The notes: generated by a model from the sequence alone, not told the origin. A stretch of DNA of 64,000 bases from Vibrio tapetis subsp. quintayensis (GCF_030409945.1 NZ_JAUFQV010000026.1:186001-250000); one strand, 5' to 3'; positions 9,630 through 19,757 are shown, counted from the stretch's first letter. Program-made: numbers and translations.

Positions 9630-10080
9630 ATGAAACGCTCACCGATCGCATTCGCGTTAACAGCGATGTTTTCCGGCTATAGCGCAGCCGCTATTGCTAA
9701 TTCGACCTTTGACAATACACTGAGTCAAGATCAACACTCAATTGGTCGCTAATCATGGTCGGTAAGTTTAATGTGATTGAGATGATGCGCCCAGCCAGTT
9801 TCTATGGTGGAGGAACGCGTCATGGCTTTACGAACTTAGCCTTTTCCGCACCGCCAAGTCCTGCTGTCGCTAAACTACGCTTACAGCACGGAAAAAAGGA
9901 GCAGACTTTAGCTCACTTACGCCGTATAAACTGCGCAATGAACAAGGGCTCGAGGCTTACTACGCGTATGAACTTGTGCCTTGGTAACCGTGACCGCTGA
10001 CGTGTAATACGTCACTTCAGCCTTGAGCACACAAGATAAAACGTGGCTCGCAGGAATTCGTACAACGTCCGCTTTTAACC
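9630..10080 (+). pseudogene. Remnant of an OprB-type carbohydrate-selective porin
   Basis: Three broken pieces of one porin lie in order. Positions 9630-9752 encode a 40-codon frame with a signal peptide (MKRSPIAFALTAMFSGYSAA) that ends in a stop. Positions 9756-9870 encode VGKFNVIEMMRPASFYGGG and TNLAFSAPPSP, which resemble the GKFN...FFGG...F(M)N..F.APPSG block of OprB porins. From 9901 a third frame reads ADFSSLTPYKLRNEQGLEAY, YAYELVPW, then after a frameshift VTVTADV, a stop where glutamine is expected, and YVTSALSTQDKTWLAGIR, matching the OprB C-terminal strands. Most of the roughly 400-residue protein is missing. This is a clear case of decay through large internal deletions plus a frameshift and a nonsense change. 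Family assignment is by remembered motif, not by search. Confidence 0.75.
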
Positions 10081-10251
10081 GCTCAAAAAAACACACTCAT
10101 AACGATAACTGTTAGGCCAATAAATGCCACAATTATGGCTTCGTTAAACTGCATTGAGTTTGGCTTCAAATGCATTACGCTTCTCAAATTTCATTGCCGC
10201 GAGATAGGTGTTCGAGATTCAACGCTCATTCCATCAAATAACTCACACAAA

Positions 10252-10279
10252 AAAGCGGAGCTCAATTGAGCTCCGCTTT
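10252..10279 (-). terminator. Intrinsic terminator of the first RND operon
   Basis: A perfect 28-base palindrome (AAAGCGGAGCTCAA and its complement). Read on the minus strand it is followed by a run of T (TTTTTTG). It lies 22 bases after the RND stop. Confidence 0.88.
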
Positions 10280-10300
10280 ACAACTTAAGGACTGTGTTTA

Positions 10301-13300
10301 TTACGCTTTTACTTTTTCACGCAGTTTTTGAAACACGGCATAGAAACCTGGGGTCATAATCGAGCCCACCGCAAGTACCATCAGCATGCCACCCAGCAGG
10401 GCAAGACCGGTGGTGTTTTGCGCTGTCGCACCCGCACCTTGTGCAAAGGCGAGAGGTGAAATACCTAAAATAAATGACCACGACGTCATGTTAACCGCTC
10501 TAAAGCGCATTTTACCGCCTTGGATGGCAGCCTCTTCAATCGACAGGCCTTGGCCTTCACGCTTAACTTTCGAGAACTCGATCATCAAGATAGCGTTTTT
10601 GGCTGCCAACGATACCAACAGAATCAACCCGATTTGGCCGTAAATCGACAGAGCCTGACCACCCATAAGTAGTGCCGCATAAGTACCGACTGCAGCTGTT
10701 GGGGCTACGATGATGATTGCCACAGGCAGCGCCCAAGATTCATACTGTGCCACCAAGAACAGGTAGATGAACACCAATGCTAGCATCATCGCAATCTGTG
10801 CTGTACCGCCCGCTTGTTTCTCTTGGTACGCCATGTTGGTCCATTCAAATGTATAGCCCGCCTCGAGCACTTCACCGGCAATGCGCTCCATCGTTTCAAT
10901 CGCTTGACCCGATGAATATCCTGGTGCGGCATTTAGCTGAATACGCGCCGCTGGTAGCATGTTGTAACTAGTCACTAAATCTGGCTCAAGTGTCGGTGAA
11001 ATCGTTGCCACCGTCGACAATGGAACCTGCTTACCGCTATTTGATGGCACATGGATACGTAGAACGTCATCAAGATCGTTGCGCTGCTCGCCTTTTGCCT
11101 GAACGAACACACGGTAGCTACGACCATTAAGTGCAAAATCATTCACGTAAGAAGATGCAAGGTGCGTGGCCATCGCATCATTGATTGCGCCTAGCGTTAC
11201 GCCCATTTGACGCGCTTTTTCACGGTCAATGTCTACATGGTAGTGAGGTACGTTAGCACGATACGTTGTCATCGCGCGGGTGATCTCGGGAGTTTGGTTC
11301 GCCGCCGCGACCATAGCGTAAGTCATCTTGGCCAGTTCTTGTGCGTTACGACCACCAGTGTCTTGCAGCATGAACTCAAGTGAGTCACCGGCACCTACAC
11401 CCGGAATCGCGGGCATACCCATGGTAAACGTCATCGCCTTATCGATGCCATGTAACTGACGATTCAAACGCTGTGCAACCGCAGCCTGAGTATGGTCCCC
11501 CTCGAGTGCAAGGCGCTCATCCCAGTGCTTTAAGTTGATGAACATGGTCGCCGAGTTCGACGCCACGCTACCAGTTACCGCGTTGAAACCAATCGCACCT
11601 GCATAATCTTCGATCGCTGGATCTTCGTTCAAAAGTGCTTCGGCTTTACGGATCAGATCATGCGTACGCTCTTTAGACGCGTTGTCAGGCAAGAACATCG
11701 CGAGCGCAAGTACTCCTTTGTCTTCAGCAGGAACAAACGCTGTAGGTAATTTACTGTTCATGACGACCATAGCGCCAATCGCGACAATGAATGTTACGCC
11801 CAGCACTAAACTCTTGCGGACCATCAGTGCTACGGCTTTACCGTAAACGTTGGTGGCGCGATCAAACATGCGGTTAAAAGCGATAAACCAATTCGCAGGC
11901 TTGCTATTTCGCTTCATTACCATGGCACAAAGTGCTGGAGATAGAGTTAGCGCGTTAATTGCAGATAACACCAACGCGATACAAATCGTGATCGAGAACT
12001 GAGCGAACATCAAGCCTGTAATACCTGGCAGTATTGCAACTGGAATAAAGACCGCAAGCATAACCAATGTAGAAGCAACAATCGGTCCGGTTACCTCTTT
12101 CATGGCTTGAATGGTCGCCTCTTTGCTCGACCACTGTGGCTGTTCTTCAAGAATGCGCTCAACGTTTTCCACCACGAGGATTGCGTTATCTACCACGATA
12201 CCAATCGCTAGAATCAATCCAAATAGGGTAACGGTATTAATGCTAAAGCCTCCCACCTGCATAAAGGCAAATGTACCGATTAATGAGACAGGAATCGCCA
12301 CTACTGGTGCTAACGTCGCACGGACATTGCCCAAGAACAGGTAAGTCACCGCAATAACCAGCAGAACCGCGACAATCAATGTTTCAACGATACTCTTAAT
12401 TGATGCCTCTACCGCAAGTGTTGTGTCGTAAGGTATGGCATACGACATTCCGGCAGGCAGAATGGATTCAATATCTTTTAGAATGGCTTTAACCGCATCA
12501 CCCGTTTCTAATGCGTTTGCATCTGGGTTCGCTTGCATCATGACTAGTGCGGCTTCTTGACCATTGTAGTTGGCGTACGCATCGTAGAACTGACTGCCAA
12601 TTTCGATATCGGCCACATCCGCAAGGTGAATATGGTTACCATTGGCGAATGTTTTGACAATCACTTGCTCAAAATCTTGTGCACTAGTTAAACGTCCTTG
12701 TGTGATCAGATTAAACTGAAGTGCAGCATTTTCACGGCTCGGACCTTGACCAATGCGGCCAGCAGGGACAACGGCATTTTGCTCACGAATAGCATTCTTC
12801 ACTTCCACTGTGCTGACATCTAGTGCCGCCATGCGATCCATATCAAGCCACACACGCATGCCATACGTTGCTCCGATAAGATCGCTGGTCGCTAGCCCTG
12901 GAATACGAGCAATACGCTCCATGAAATTGGATTCCACCCACGAGTTGAGCTCAAGCTCTGACATTGACTGGGTTTTTGAGTAAAATGCAACGGCAAGCAA
13001 GTCATCAGGGGTCGCTTTGCGAATACGTATACCACGTGCGCGTACTTCGAATGGCAACATGTTTTCCGCAACCGCCACACGGTTTGAAACGTTCACCATC
13101 GCCATATCAGGGTCGACGCTGTTATCAAACGTGATATTCAGGAAGTAACGGCCATCGTTAGTGGAACGCGACTGCATGTAAACCATACCATCTACGCCGT
13201 TGACTTCTTCTTCGATCGCGTTACCAATCACCTCTTTGACCGTCTCAGCACTCGCCCCCGGTAGAACGGCAATAACACGCACCTGCGGCGGTGTCACACT

Positions 13301-13411
13301 TGGATATTCGGCAACTGACATGGTTTTGATCGCAATCAGACCGAGCAACGTCAGAAAGATCGAAATGACAAACGCAAATTTTGGTCGATTGATGAAAAAT
13401 TGACTTAGCAT
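10301..13411 (-). CDS. RND multidrug efflux permease (HAE1 / AcrB family)
   Basis: A 1036-residue inner-membrane proton-driven drug exporter with the two-fold AcrB layout: TM1 near residues 10-30, a large periplasmic porter loop, TM2-6 around 340-500, TM7 near 530, a second loop, and TM8-12 to about 1030. The RND motif in TM4 reads [16 protein letters not shown], so the usual Asp-Asp pair is Asp408-Asn409. The TM10 lysine is present in LAAKNAIL. It starts four bases after the adaptor stop and is the third gene of the operon outer-membrane channel, adaptor, permease; the terminator follows. The substrate cannot be told from sequence. It is an AcrB/MexB/VmeB-like pump rather than a metal (CzcA) one, since the TM4 motif lacks the Asp-Glu pattern of metal exporters. 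Confidence 0.93.
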   Translation of the reverse strand: MLSQFFINRPKFAFVISIFLTLLGLIAIKTMSVAEYPSVTPPQVRVIAVLPGASAETVKEVIGNAIEEEVNGVDGMVYMQSRSTNDGRYFLNITFDNSVDPDMAMVNVSNRVAVAENMLPFEVRARGIRIRKATPDDLLAVAFYSKTQSMSELELNSWVESNFMERIARIPGLATSDLIGATYGMRVWLDMDRMAALDVSTVEVKNAIREQNAVVPAGRIGQGPSRENAALQFNLITQGRLTSAQDFEQVIVKTFANGNHIHLADVADIEIGSQFYDAYANYNGQEAALVMMQANPDANALETGDAVKAILKDIESILPAGMSYAIPYDTTLAVEASIKSIVETLIVAVLLVIAVTYLFLGNVRATLAPVVAIPVSLIGTFAFMQVGGFSINTVTLFGLILAIGIVVDNAILVVENVERILEEQPQWSSKEATIQAMKEVTGPIVASTLVMLAVFIPVAILPGITGLMFAQFSITICIALVLSAINALTLSPALCAMVMKRNSKPANWFIAFNRMFDRATNVYGKAVALMVRKSLVLGVTFIVAIGAMVVMNSKLPTAFVPAEDKGVLALAMFLPDNASKERTHDLIRKAEALLNEDPAIEDYAGAIGFNAVTGSVASNSATMFINLKHWDERLALEGDHTQAAVAQRLNRQLHGIDKAMTFTMGMPAIPGVGAGDSLEFMLQDTGGRNAQELAKMTYAMVAAANQTPEITRAMTTYRANVPHYHVDIDREKARQMGVTLGAINDAMATHLASSYVNDFALNGRSYRVFVQAKGEQRNDLDDVLRIHVPSNSGKQVPLSTVATISPTLEPDLVTSYNMLPAARIQLNAAPGYSSGQAIETMERIAGEVLEAGYTFEWTNMAYQEKQAGGTAQIAMMLALVFIYLFLVAQYESWALPVAIIIVAPTAAVGTYAALLMGGQALSIYGQIGLILLVSLAAKNAILMIEFSKVKREGQGLSIEEAAIQGGKMRFRAVNMTSWSFILGISPLAFAQGAGATAQNTTGLALLGGMLMVLAVGSIMTPGFYAVFQKLREKVKA

Positions 13412-13415
13412 GAAC

Positions 13416-14495
13416 CTACTCCGCTACCACTACTTGAGCACCTTCTCTAATGCGCTGTAGACCACCGATAATGATTGGCTCTTCCATGGCCAAACCTTGT
13501 GTAATAAATACATTTTGACCAATGCGATCTGCCACTTCCACATCTCGACGAACCGCAATCCCATCTTCAATAGTCATGACATATTGCGCTTTGTAATCTT
13601 GGTGTACCGCAGCATGTGGAATTTTAACCCCAGTTAATGATTGAGTAGGTGCAAGCCCAACACGAACATATTGATTTGCCGTCAACTGCCCCTGTTTATT
13701 ATTGAAGGTAGCTGCCAGATCAATCGTGCCACTTTGCGGATCAATCTTATTATCAACAAAAGAGAGTACTCCTTCGCTGTCGACAACTTCACCTGCTATT
13801 TCAAGTGACACGAGTGTCGAACCTTGATGCGAGAAATCATGCGCGGTGACATCGGTCTGCTTAAGTGAGAAGCTTGCTTCAATCGGGTGAATTTGGATCA
13901 AATCTATCAATGGCCCAAAGTTAGGCCCAACCATATCCCCAATAGAGAAAAGGCTCTTACCTAGTTTGCCACTGTAAGGCGATCTTACTTGGGTTTGTTC
14001 TAAGTTGTCTTGCTGCATAACTAGGTTGGCTTGCGCCGATTCGACACGGTGTTTCGCTTGAGACAATTCTGCGGCACTGAAATCAAACTGCGATTGAGAA
14101 ACACCACCTGTTTTCAACATATTTTCATTACGTTGATGGTTCAACTCCGTGAGTGCTAGCGCCGATTTCGCTTCGCTCATAGACGCTCTAGCAGCATCAA
14201 GCGCAGCTTGGTATGACGTGGGGTCGATTGTAAATAGAACGTCACCTTGCTCAACCAATGCGCCATCTTCAAAGCACTTCTTAAGTAAGTAACCGGTGGT
14301 TTTCGGCGTCAGCTTTGCAGACTCTATTGCTTGTATTCGGCCAACATAGTAATTGGTGGGGCTATGTAAATGCGCTTTTGCGTTTACGACACTAACGTGT
14401 GTTACTTGAGCAACATTTTGCTGATTGCGTTCATTTGAACCACCACAACCGGATAGCAAAAAGGCAATCGCTGTGTACAAGGGCACTTTTCTCAT
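13416..14495 (-). CDS. RND efflux periplasmic adaptor (membrane fusion protein), lipoprotein
   Basis: A 359-residue adaptor that joins the RND permease to the outer-membrane channel. The N-terminus has a lipobox, LLSGC, so the mature protein is probably lipid-anchored. Lipoyl halves flank a coiled-coil hairpin (about residues 90-170, rich in Ala, Gln, Glu), and a beta-barrel domain follows. I chose the ATG at 14495, which has a GAGA site a few bases upstream, over a TTG at 14516 that would add seven charged residues ahead of the signal. It lies between the outer-membrane channel gene (49 bases) and the permease gene (4 bases). Confidence 0.92.
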   Translation of the reverse strand: MRKVPLYTAIAFLLSGCGGSNERNQQNVAQVTHVSVVNAKAHLHSPTNYYVGRIQAIESAKLTPKTTGYLLKKCFEDGALVEQGDVLFTIDPTSYQAALDAARASMSEAKSALALTELNHQRNENMLKTGGVSQSQFDFSAAELSQAKHRVESAQANLVMQQDNLEQTQVRSPYSGKLGKSLFSIGDMVGPNFGPLIDLIQIHPIEASFSLKQTDVTAHDFSHQGSTLVSLEIAGEVVDSEGVLSFVDNKIDPQSGTIDLAATFNNKQGQLTANQYVRVGLAPTQSLTGVKIPHAAVHQDYKAQYVMTIEDGIAVRRDVEVADRIGQNVFITQGLAMEEPIIIGGLQRIREGAQVVVAE

Positions 14496-14543
14496 AATTT
14501 TCTCTTTATTAAACAATTTGATTGAATGGATGTGGTTTAGTCG

Positions 14544-15893
14544 CTAAATAGCTAATAAGCGGTTTGTTGCTTTTAGCGCTTCATCATCTAGGACGCCAGC
14601 GAGGAAATGCAGTTGAAGATTTGCAACCAAAAAATCGATCTGAGCGACCGTTAACTGCTCTCTCGCCGAGTAGAGTTGACGAGTAGAGTCAAGTACATCA
14701 ACGATGGTTCGTGTACCAATGTCTAACCCTTGTTCAGTCGCTTTCAATGCCGACTCCGCAGAAAGCACCGCCTGTTGATAAGCAGATTGCGCACTTTCAA
14801 GCGCCACTAAATCTTTTTCTGCACTGCGTACTTTTCGGGCTACCTGTCGCCAAGTATGTCTTTGAAGTTCAAGAGCCTGTTGGTACTGAATGTTTGCTTG
14901 TTCAACTTGGTTGTCTGTCGAGCCACCACGGTATGCAGGGAGGGACATCGCCACACCGGCGAACACCGTGGCATTGTTGTCTAAATCTTGAAACGAACCT
15001 TTTGTTTGCTGTGGATCATTGCTACGTGATTGAGTAGCAAACGCATAGCGGTATTCTGCGACTAAGCCAATCGTCGGCATATGTCCTGCTTGCGCTAAGG
15101 AAATTTGTTCTCGCGATAACTCGACTAGCTGACGTTGAATCACCATTTTCTGACTCTCTGCCTGCGCGAGCTCTTGCCAGCTGACGTAACCATTGGCTTG
15201 TGGGATTGAAACCTTAGGGTGATTGGAGTCTAGCGATGCAACATAGGCATATTCACGACCTGTCAATTCATACAAGTAATCGAGAGCCTTTTCCAATTCG
15301 TTGTGAGCAAAGATGACAGCCGTTTCCGCAAGGTCATATTGCGCTCGCGTTTCTTTAACATCATTCTCTGGTACCAGACCATTGCGATAACGGTGCTTCA
15401 CTTGAATTAGGTGTTCGCCAATAGCTTGCTTGGTTGCGTTGACCTGTTTTTGTTTCTCTTGTGCTTTGAGCGCATTGAAGTAGCCATTTACGACACTCAT
15501 CTGCATTGTCACTAGAGCATAATCGTAGCTAGCCTTGCTGAGAACATGCTGCTGCTCGGAGAGCGCACTCGCTCTATTGAGTTGATCATTAAAAATATTT
15601 TGCCCAACGGTGAGCGATACTTCTCCACCTTGCCCATCCGTTTCGTTCATTGTTGTCCAATCGTTTCGCAACATGCCATATTGAACACCAACATTGACTT
15701 GAGGCCGATATTGGCCATCAATGATGCGACTTCCTTTGCGCGCACTATCCACCTCCAATGCCGCGCTTGCTAGCATGGGGTTATTCTCTAGTGAGTCGAG
15801 ATAGAGTTGCTGCAAATCGACAGTTTGTGCCACCGCGAACGTCCCGCTTAGTGTCAAACTGATGCCAACAGCGCTTAACATTAGTCTATTCAT
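14544..15893 (-). CDS. TolC-family outer-membrane efflux channel
   Basis: A TolC-like protein of 449 residues with a signal peptide (cleavage after TFAVA). It has the internal duplication and long helical hairpins of the family, for example the LTSAQ/LESAQSAYQQ segments. The upstream frame extends to 15926, but MNRLMLSAVG at 15893 has an AAGAG site and a normal signal peptide. It is the first gene of the three-gene efflux operon, an unusual but known order. The promoter must lie in the 208-base gap shared with the cold-shock-like gene on the other strand. It has no lipobox, unlike the channel of the second pump. Confidence 0.92.
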   Translation of the reverse strand: MNRLMLSAVGISLTLSGTFAVAQTVDLQQLYLDSLENNPMLASAALEVDSARKGSRIIDGQYRPQVNVGVQYGMLRNDWTTMNETDGQGGEVSLTVGQNIFNDQLNRASALSEQQHVLSKASYDYALVTMQMSVVNGYFNALKAQEKQKQVNATKQAIGEHLIQVKHRYRNGLVPENDVKETRAQYDLAETAVIFAHNELEKALDYLYELTGREYAYVASLDSNHPKVSIPQANGYVSWQELAQAESQKMVIQRQLVELSREQISLAQAGHMPTIGLVAEYRYAFATQSRSNDPQQTKGSFQDLDNNATVFAGVAMSLPAYRGGSTDNQVEQANIQYQQALELQRHTWRQVARKVRSAEKDLVALESAQSAYQQAVLSAESALKATEQGLDIGTRTIVDVLDSTRQLYSAREQLTVAQIDFLVANLQLHFLAGVLDDEALKATNRLLAI

Positions 15894-16101
15894 AGTTTTA
15901 CTCTTAGGTTTACAACGTAATAACAATGATTACCTGTGTTTTAGTAGGCGTGTTTTACAGTCAACAACGGCGTATACGTAGCGGCGCAGGTATAGGAAAT
16001 GTTCTAGATCAAATTTAGAAGAGTTAGGAACATGAAAGCGTGGTTAAGGTCTGCTTTTTTTGCTATTTAATTTAATACTTATTAATTCAAAGGGGCATAA
16101 A

Positions 16102-16311
16102 ATGGTTGGCTTAAAAGCAAAGATAACTTGGTTTAATAAAGACAAAAAATTTGGCTTCGCTGTTCCTGATGCTTTACCGGTTGATGTGCTCATTGAACTA
16201 TCGGATATGAGCATTCCCCACCTAGATTTGACTATAGGTCAGCGTGTTTATATCGAAGTTGAATCTCAATGTGATGGCGCGTTTCAGGCAACTTCTCTGA
16301 TCCCATTATGA
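16102..16311 (+). CDS. Small cold-shock-domain-like protein
   Basis: A 69-residue product whose AKITWFNKDKKFGFAVPD start matches the first strands of the cold-shock fold. KKFGFA (15-20) stands in the place of the RNP1 motif KGFGFI, but RNP2 is altered to VDVLIEL and the aromatic residues that stack on bases are partly lost. The frame is open from 16060; I chose the ATG at 16102 because AAAGGGG lies ten bases before it. The stop overlaps the start of the next gene by four bases (ATGA), so the two are translationally coupled. It probably binds RNA or single-stranded DNA (family knowledge). Its role beside an AT-hook-like partner is unknown. Confidence 0.75.
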   Translation: MVGLKAKITWFNKDKKFGFAVPDALPVDVLIELSDMSIPHLDLTIGQRVYIEVESQCDGAFQATSLIPL

Positions 16312-17312
16312 CGTTGATAAAATCTCCAAACTCCGATCTTCGCCCCCTAAGAGGAAGGCCAGCACGTAGCCAGGTTGAGTACTATCAACGTCACGTTGCG
16401 AAGCGTTATCAAGAACTGCAGGAACTACGTAAACAGTTCGCTATAGAACTAAAGCAGCGTTATCCAAAACTGAACTCAGCTTCCCTCGCAGATATTGAAC
16501 AGTTGATCCTTGCTACTGCTGAAGAGTATCGTTTGTGGTCAGCCTTGGATAATCGTCTTCTGTCTATTCAAAGGCACAAAGACCCAATAAAACAGTTCTC
16601 TACACAACTACATAAAATAGACGCGCATCTGGTTCAACTACGCCAGACTTATCAGTTAATATTAAGTCAGCGTCATCAGGCAATTTTGCCCAGCGAGGCA
16701 TACTGGTGTAATGCAAATTCAGAGATCATTAATAAAGAATTGTCACGTATAGGAATGCAATCTACGAACGACCAAACAGTTACTCTCTGTGGTATTACCT
16801 TGTGGTTCGAAACACAATGTCTAAAACCCATAAGTCTGAACACCTTGCAACGATACCGATCATTTTTAAGAAAAGCCCTCAACTATATGGTCGATAAACG
16901 TATAGGTGTGCTTTTCCCACTAACCAGCGCCAGAAACCCGGGAAGGCCCAAACTTCCTCTACCTATTAAACTTACCCGAGCAGAACAGGCTTTAATCGAT
17001 GACTATCAAGCGTTATCAAATGAATGTCGTGAGGTGCAGTTGACCCCAATAACACCTCAGCAACTTTGGAGTAAATATCACGATCCAATGAAAACTAAAG
17101 TCGGTCGTAAACCACTAAATAAAAATCAGAAAATTCAAAGGGAGCTACATAGATACGAGAGACAACTCTGTGAGTTAGAACAAAACAAGGAAACATTAAT
17201 CGGAATCGCTAGAGAACGAAAAACGAAACGTGGACGCAGACCATTAACATATGAGCAGTTGAGGCTAAGGCTGCTAGAGAAAATACAAATGCTTACTTCT
17301 GTGAGAGAGTAA
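16308..17312 (+). CDS. Unknown protein with four AT-hook-like GRP motifs and helical spacers
   Basis: A 334-residue, very basic protein of no family known to me. Four short motifs centred on Gly-Arg-Pro stand out: LRGRP at 14-18, NPGRP at 210-214, VGRKP at 265-269 and RGRRP at 308-312. The GRP core in a basic setting is the hallmark of AT-hooks, which insert into the minor groove of AT-rich DNA. Each motif is followed by an amphipathic helical segment rich in Gln, Glu, Leu and Arg (for example 20-50 and 271-295), so the protein looks like a repeat of hook plus coil. It overlaps the cold-shock-like gene by four bases. I infer a nucleic-acid-binding pair. No signal peptide, membrane segment or catalytic motif is visible. 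Confidence 0.72.
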   Translation: MTLIKSPNSDLRPLRGRPARSQVEYYQRHVAKRYQELQELRKQFAIELKQRYPKLNSASLADIEQLILATAEEYRLWSALDNRLLSIQRHKDPIKQFSTQLHKIDAHLVQLRQTYQLILSQRHQAILPSEAYWCNANSEIINKELSRIGMQSTNDQTVTLCGITLWFETQCLKPISLNTLQRYRSFLRKALNYMVDKRIGVLFPLTSARNPGRPKLPLPIKLTRAEQALIDDYQALSNECREVQLTPITPQQLWSKYHDPMKTKVGRKPLNKNQKIQRELHRYERQLCELEQNKETLIGIARERKTKRGRRPLTYEQLRLRLLEKIQMLTSVRE

Positions 17313-17766
17313 TTCGCCGCAAAATCAATAAACTATGGTGCTAATGTCTACATTCATTTATTTCCCATGAGTATCAGTTTCCAAGTCAATGCAAGAAAAT
17401 TCACATCTACGACAAAGAACAAAGAACAAAGGAGTAGACAGATGTAAGTTTTACTCTATGTGAAAAAGCTATCGGAAACAGCTAAGCAGTTGGAAGGGGG
17501 TACCTTGCAAATTCTCATAGGCTGCTAAAACGACGGAACCTAAAATAATGTGATCTAGATCTTAGGCTAACTAGTTATTTCTAGGACAGTTTTTGGTTTA
17601 AAAATGGCTTACCAGAACTATTTTAAGGAAGTGATAAAAGACAGTGTTTTTTGTATGGCTATATAAAACAATGAGTTATCGTCTTAAGTGTTGAAAAAAA
17701 TCGCTTGTAGTTGGCCTCATCAATCGTGTTATAAAGATCTAAGAATTTATGCGATGAGGGAAAATT
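17313..17766. other. Long non-coding stretch upstream of ldhA
   Basis: These 454 bases hold no convincing gene. There is a short AAAGAAC repeat (17416-17430 region) leading into AAAGGAG and an ATG-TAA at 17442-17447; the 26-codon frame that ends there has no ribosome site of its own. TGTGATCTAGATCTTA near 17551 resembles one half of a CRP site. The 3' part must hold the ldhA promoter. A small RNA is possible, but no terminator hairpin supports it. Confidence 0.35.
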
Positions 17767-18759
17767 ATGATCAACATTGCTTTTTTTAGTACTAAATCAT
17801 ACGACGAAGCGGCATTCGAACAAGCCAAAGCCCATCATGAATTTCACTACCACTTTTACGACTTCTTGCTGACAGAGAAAACCGCAAAAATGGCGAAAGG
17901 TTGTGACGTCGTGTGTGCGTTCGTCAACGATGACCTTTCTAAACCGGTACTGGAGCAGCTTTCGTATCGAGGTGTCAAAATGATTGCGATGCGTTGTGCA
18001 GGGTTTAATAATGTAGATTTGGAAGCGGCTAAGGCGCTCGGTATCTTGGTTGCTCGTGTGCCTTCGTATTCACCTGAAGCCATTGCGGAGCACGCTGTTG
18101 GACTAATGATGACGCTTAATCGCCGTTATCATAAGGCGTATCAACGCACTCGAGATGCGAACTTCTCATTAGAGGGGTTGGTTGGGTTCAATTTTCACGG
18201 TCGCACGGCTGGCATTATAGGGACGGGTAAAATTGGCGTAGCAACGATACGTATCCTCAAGGGATTGGGAATGGAAGTGTTGTGCTTTGATCCTTACCCA
18301 AGCGATGCTGCCAAGAAGCTGGGCGTCACTTATTGTGACTTAGACACGCTTATTCGTCAGTCCGATATTATTTCGCTGCATTGCCCGATGACGCCTGAAA
18401 ATCATCACCTGTTGGATGAATCCGCGTTTGGTAAAATGAAAGATGGGGTGATGATCATTAATACCAGTAGGGGTGAACTGTTAGATTCAGCTGCCGCGAT
18501 TGAAGCGCTAAAGCAGGGCCGAATTGGGGCGCTAGGATTGGATGTTTACGAGAGTGAAAAAGAGTTGTTTTTCCAAGACAAATCTAATGATGTGATTGTG
18601 GATGATGTATTCCGTCGCCTTTCTGCTTGTCATAATGTGGTGTTTACTGGGCACCAAGCATTTTTGACCGTGGATGCACTGGAAAATATTGCTCAGAGTA
18701 CATTGTCGAATATCGAGAGCTTTGAGAAACAGAGTCTGAATGGGAATTTCTTGGGTTAG
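17767..18759 (+). CDS. ldhA: D-lactate dehydrogenase (NAD-dependent, fermentative)
   Basis: A 330-residue enzyme of the D-2-hydroxyacid dehydrogenase family that reduces pyruvate to D-lactate with NADH in the cytoplasm. The NAD-binding motif GTGKIG is at 152-157. The catalytic residues Arg235 (INTSRGEL), Glu264 (DVYESE) and His296 (TGHQAF) are all present. Length and overall sequence match E. coli LdhA closely, which supports the symbol. It is a single-gene unit with a terminator 37 bases downstream, as expected for a fermentation gene. Confidence 0.93.
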   Translation: MINIAFFSTKSYDEAAFEQAKAHHEFHYHFYDFLLTEKTAKMAKGCDVVCAFVNDDLSKPVLEQLSYRGVKMIAMRCAGFNNVDLEAAKALGILVARVPSYSPEAIAEHAVGLMMTLNRRYHKAYQRTRDANFSLEGLVGFNFHGRTAGIIGTGKIGVATIRILKGLGMEVLCFDPYPSDAAKKLGVTYCDLDTLIRQSDIISLHCPMTPENHHLLDESAFGKMKDGVMIINTSRGELLDSAAAIEALKQGRIGALGLDVYESEKELFFQDKSNDVIVDDVFRRLSACHNVVFTGHQAFLTVDALENIAQSTLSNIESFEKQSLNGNFLG

Positions 18760-18796
18760 TATTTTAATTTAAACTGTTGAATCACTATATCCAGTG

Positions 18797-18837
18797 AAAT
18801 GACGCAGAGTTAGTACGCTAAGCCTGCGTCATTTTTT
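18797..18837 (+). terminator. Intrinsic terminator after ldhA
   Basis: An 11-base stem, AAATGACGCAG and CTGCGTCATTT, around a 16-base loop, then TTTG. It also lies 24 bases past the stop of the opposing DUF3861 gene and may serve both. Confidence 0.82.
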
Positions 18838-18860
18838 GCGACGTCCTGTCACATTCATCA

Positions 18861-19175
18861 TCAATCTCCTTTTTGTGAATTTTTCACTGTGCTTTTTAAG
18901 TGTTTCATAAAGGTTTTAAAGTGAGGCATGAAGTCAATGAACAGCGGGTGCTTTCTGTTCTTAATCATCAAAGGGCCGAGCAAACGTAAAGCCACCGCCG
19001 TTTTTGTTGCTTCTTTGGCTTCCAAACCACTGCCCTCTTTTAAGCGAGAGATTGTCTTAAATAGATCTTCCCTGTCTTCAAAGTCGAACTGAAGAGAGTG
19101 ATTTTTCTCTGAACCCAATTCGATTTTTTCTATGGTGACACGGTATGTGTTTTCTTTGTTTAGATGGTCAAGCAT
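18861..19175 (-). CDS. DUF3861-type small protein
   Basis: A 104-residue cytoplasmic protein. The pattern YRVTIEKIEL...LQFDFEDREDLF...LR LLGPLMIKNRKHPLF fits the DUF3861 family, whose function is not established. It is transcribed with the upstream DUF2798 gene (62-base gap, same strand), and lies downstream of the operator-like repeats that precede that gene. The two probably form one operon, but no functional link is known. Confidence 0.72.
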   Translation of the reverse strand: MLDHLNKENTYRVTIEKIELGSEKNHSLQFDFEDREDLFKTISRLKEGSGLEAKEATKTAVALRLLGPLMIKNRKHPLFIDFMPHFKTFMKHLKSTVKNSQKGD

Positions 19176-19237
19176 AAGGTTTTCCTGCGTTCAATCGATG
19201 TGTTAATGGATGATTTACGGGGAGCGCATTTGAATGA

Positions 19238-19726
19238 TTAGCTCTTCAGAATGCGTTCAATTTTAGGTTTGATGGTCATAGAGATCGTGATGACCAAAGT
19301 TAATCCCAGTGGCAACGCCGCAATAAATCCATTTAGCCAGCCTGAAAAAAATTCAGAGGGTTGTGCAAACCCAATGTTGTTGAATGCGGTTGCAAACGCC
19401 ATGATGGATTCCATCACTATGGCCATAATCACCCCAGTGATGAGGTTGCGTCGGCGCTCACTAGTATTGGGCATTTGCTTTTCGATAAGAGCCGTGATGA
19501 TTACCATGAAAATGAAGCCGAATGGCATAACGACGGCCGCTGATAAGAACGAACTTAACCAATCAGTCATGAATGAGTCGGTCATTCCAACGTTCATGTA
19601 TGTCATAACGCCAGTCAGTGATCCGGCCATTAAACTCATCATACCTGCGACAATAAGAACCTTTTGAATCAAAGGTGCTTTCTTTTCGCTTGGCATTAAG
19701 TTTCGATCGACGGTTTGTGTGGTCAT
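19238..19726 (-). CDS. DUF2798-type inner-membrane protein, four predicted helices
   Basis: A 162-residue membrane protein. Four hydrophobic segments are visible at about 22-45, 62-82, 93-115 and 132-155. The spacing and the MPFGFIFMVIITALIEK / ALPLGLTLVITI repeats match DUF2798, which has an internal duplication of two two-helix units. The function of the family is not established. The upstream region holds a cluster of TTGTCAA and TTGATA-type repeats, so expression is probably under a repressor. The DUF3861 gene follows on the same strand. Confidence 0.75.
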   Translation of the reverse strand: MTTQTVDRNLMPSEKKAPLIQKVLIVAGMMSLMAGSLTGVMTYMNVGMTDSFMTDWLSSFLSAAVVMPFGFIFMVIITALIEKQMPNTSERRRNLITGVIMAIVMESIMAFATAFNNIGFAQPSEFFSGWLNGFIAALPLGLTLVITISMTIKPKIERILKS

Positions 19727-19757
19727 TGTGTTTCCTTAACTGCTCATTGATATTTAG

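Noticed and set aside
12111..12344. Plus-strand frames inside the RND genes
   Set aside because: They are antisense shadows of the permease, with composition set by the real frame.
17367..17447. 26-codon frame ending in ATG-TAA behind AAAGGAG
   Set aside because: The frame has no ribosome site of its own; the AAAGGAG before ATG-TAA may be a start-stop element but could well be chance.
17551..17566. CRP-like half-site before ldhA
   Set aside because: Only one half fits the consensus, so it was noted but not called.
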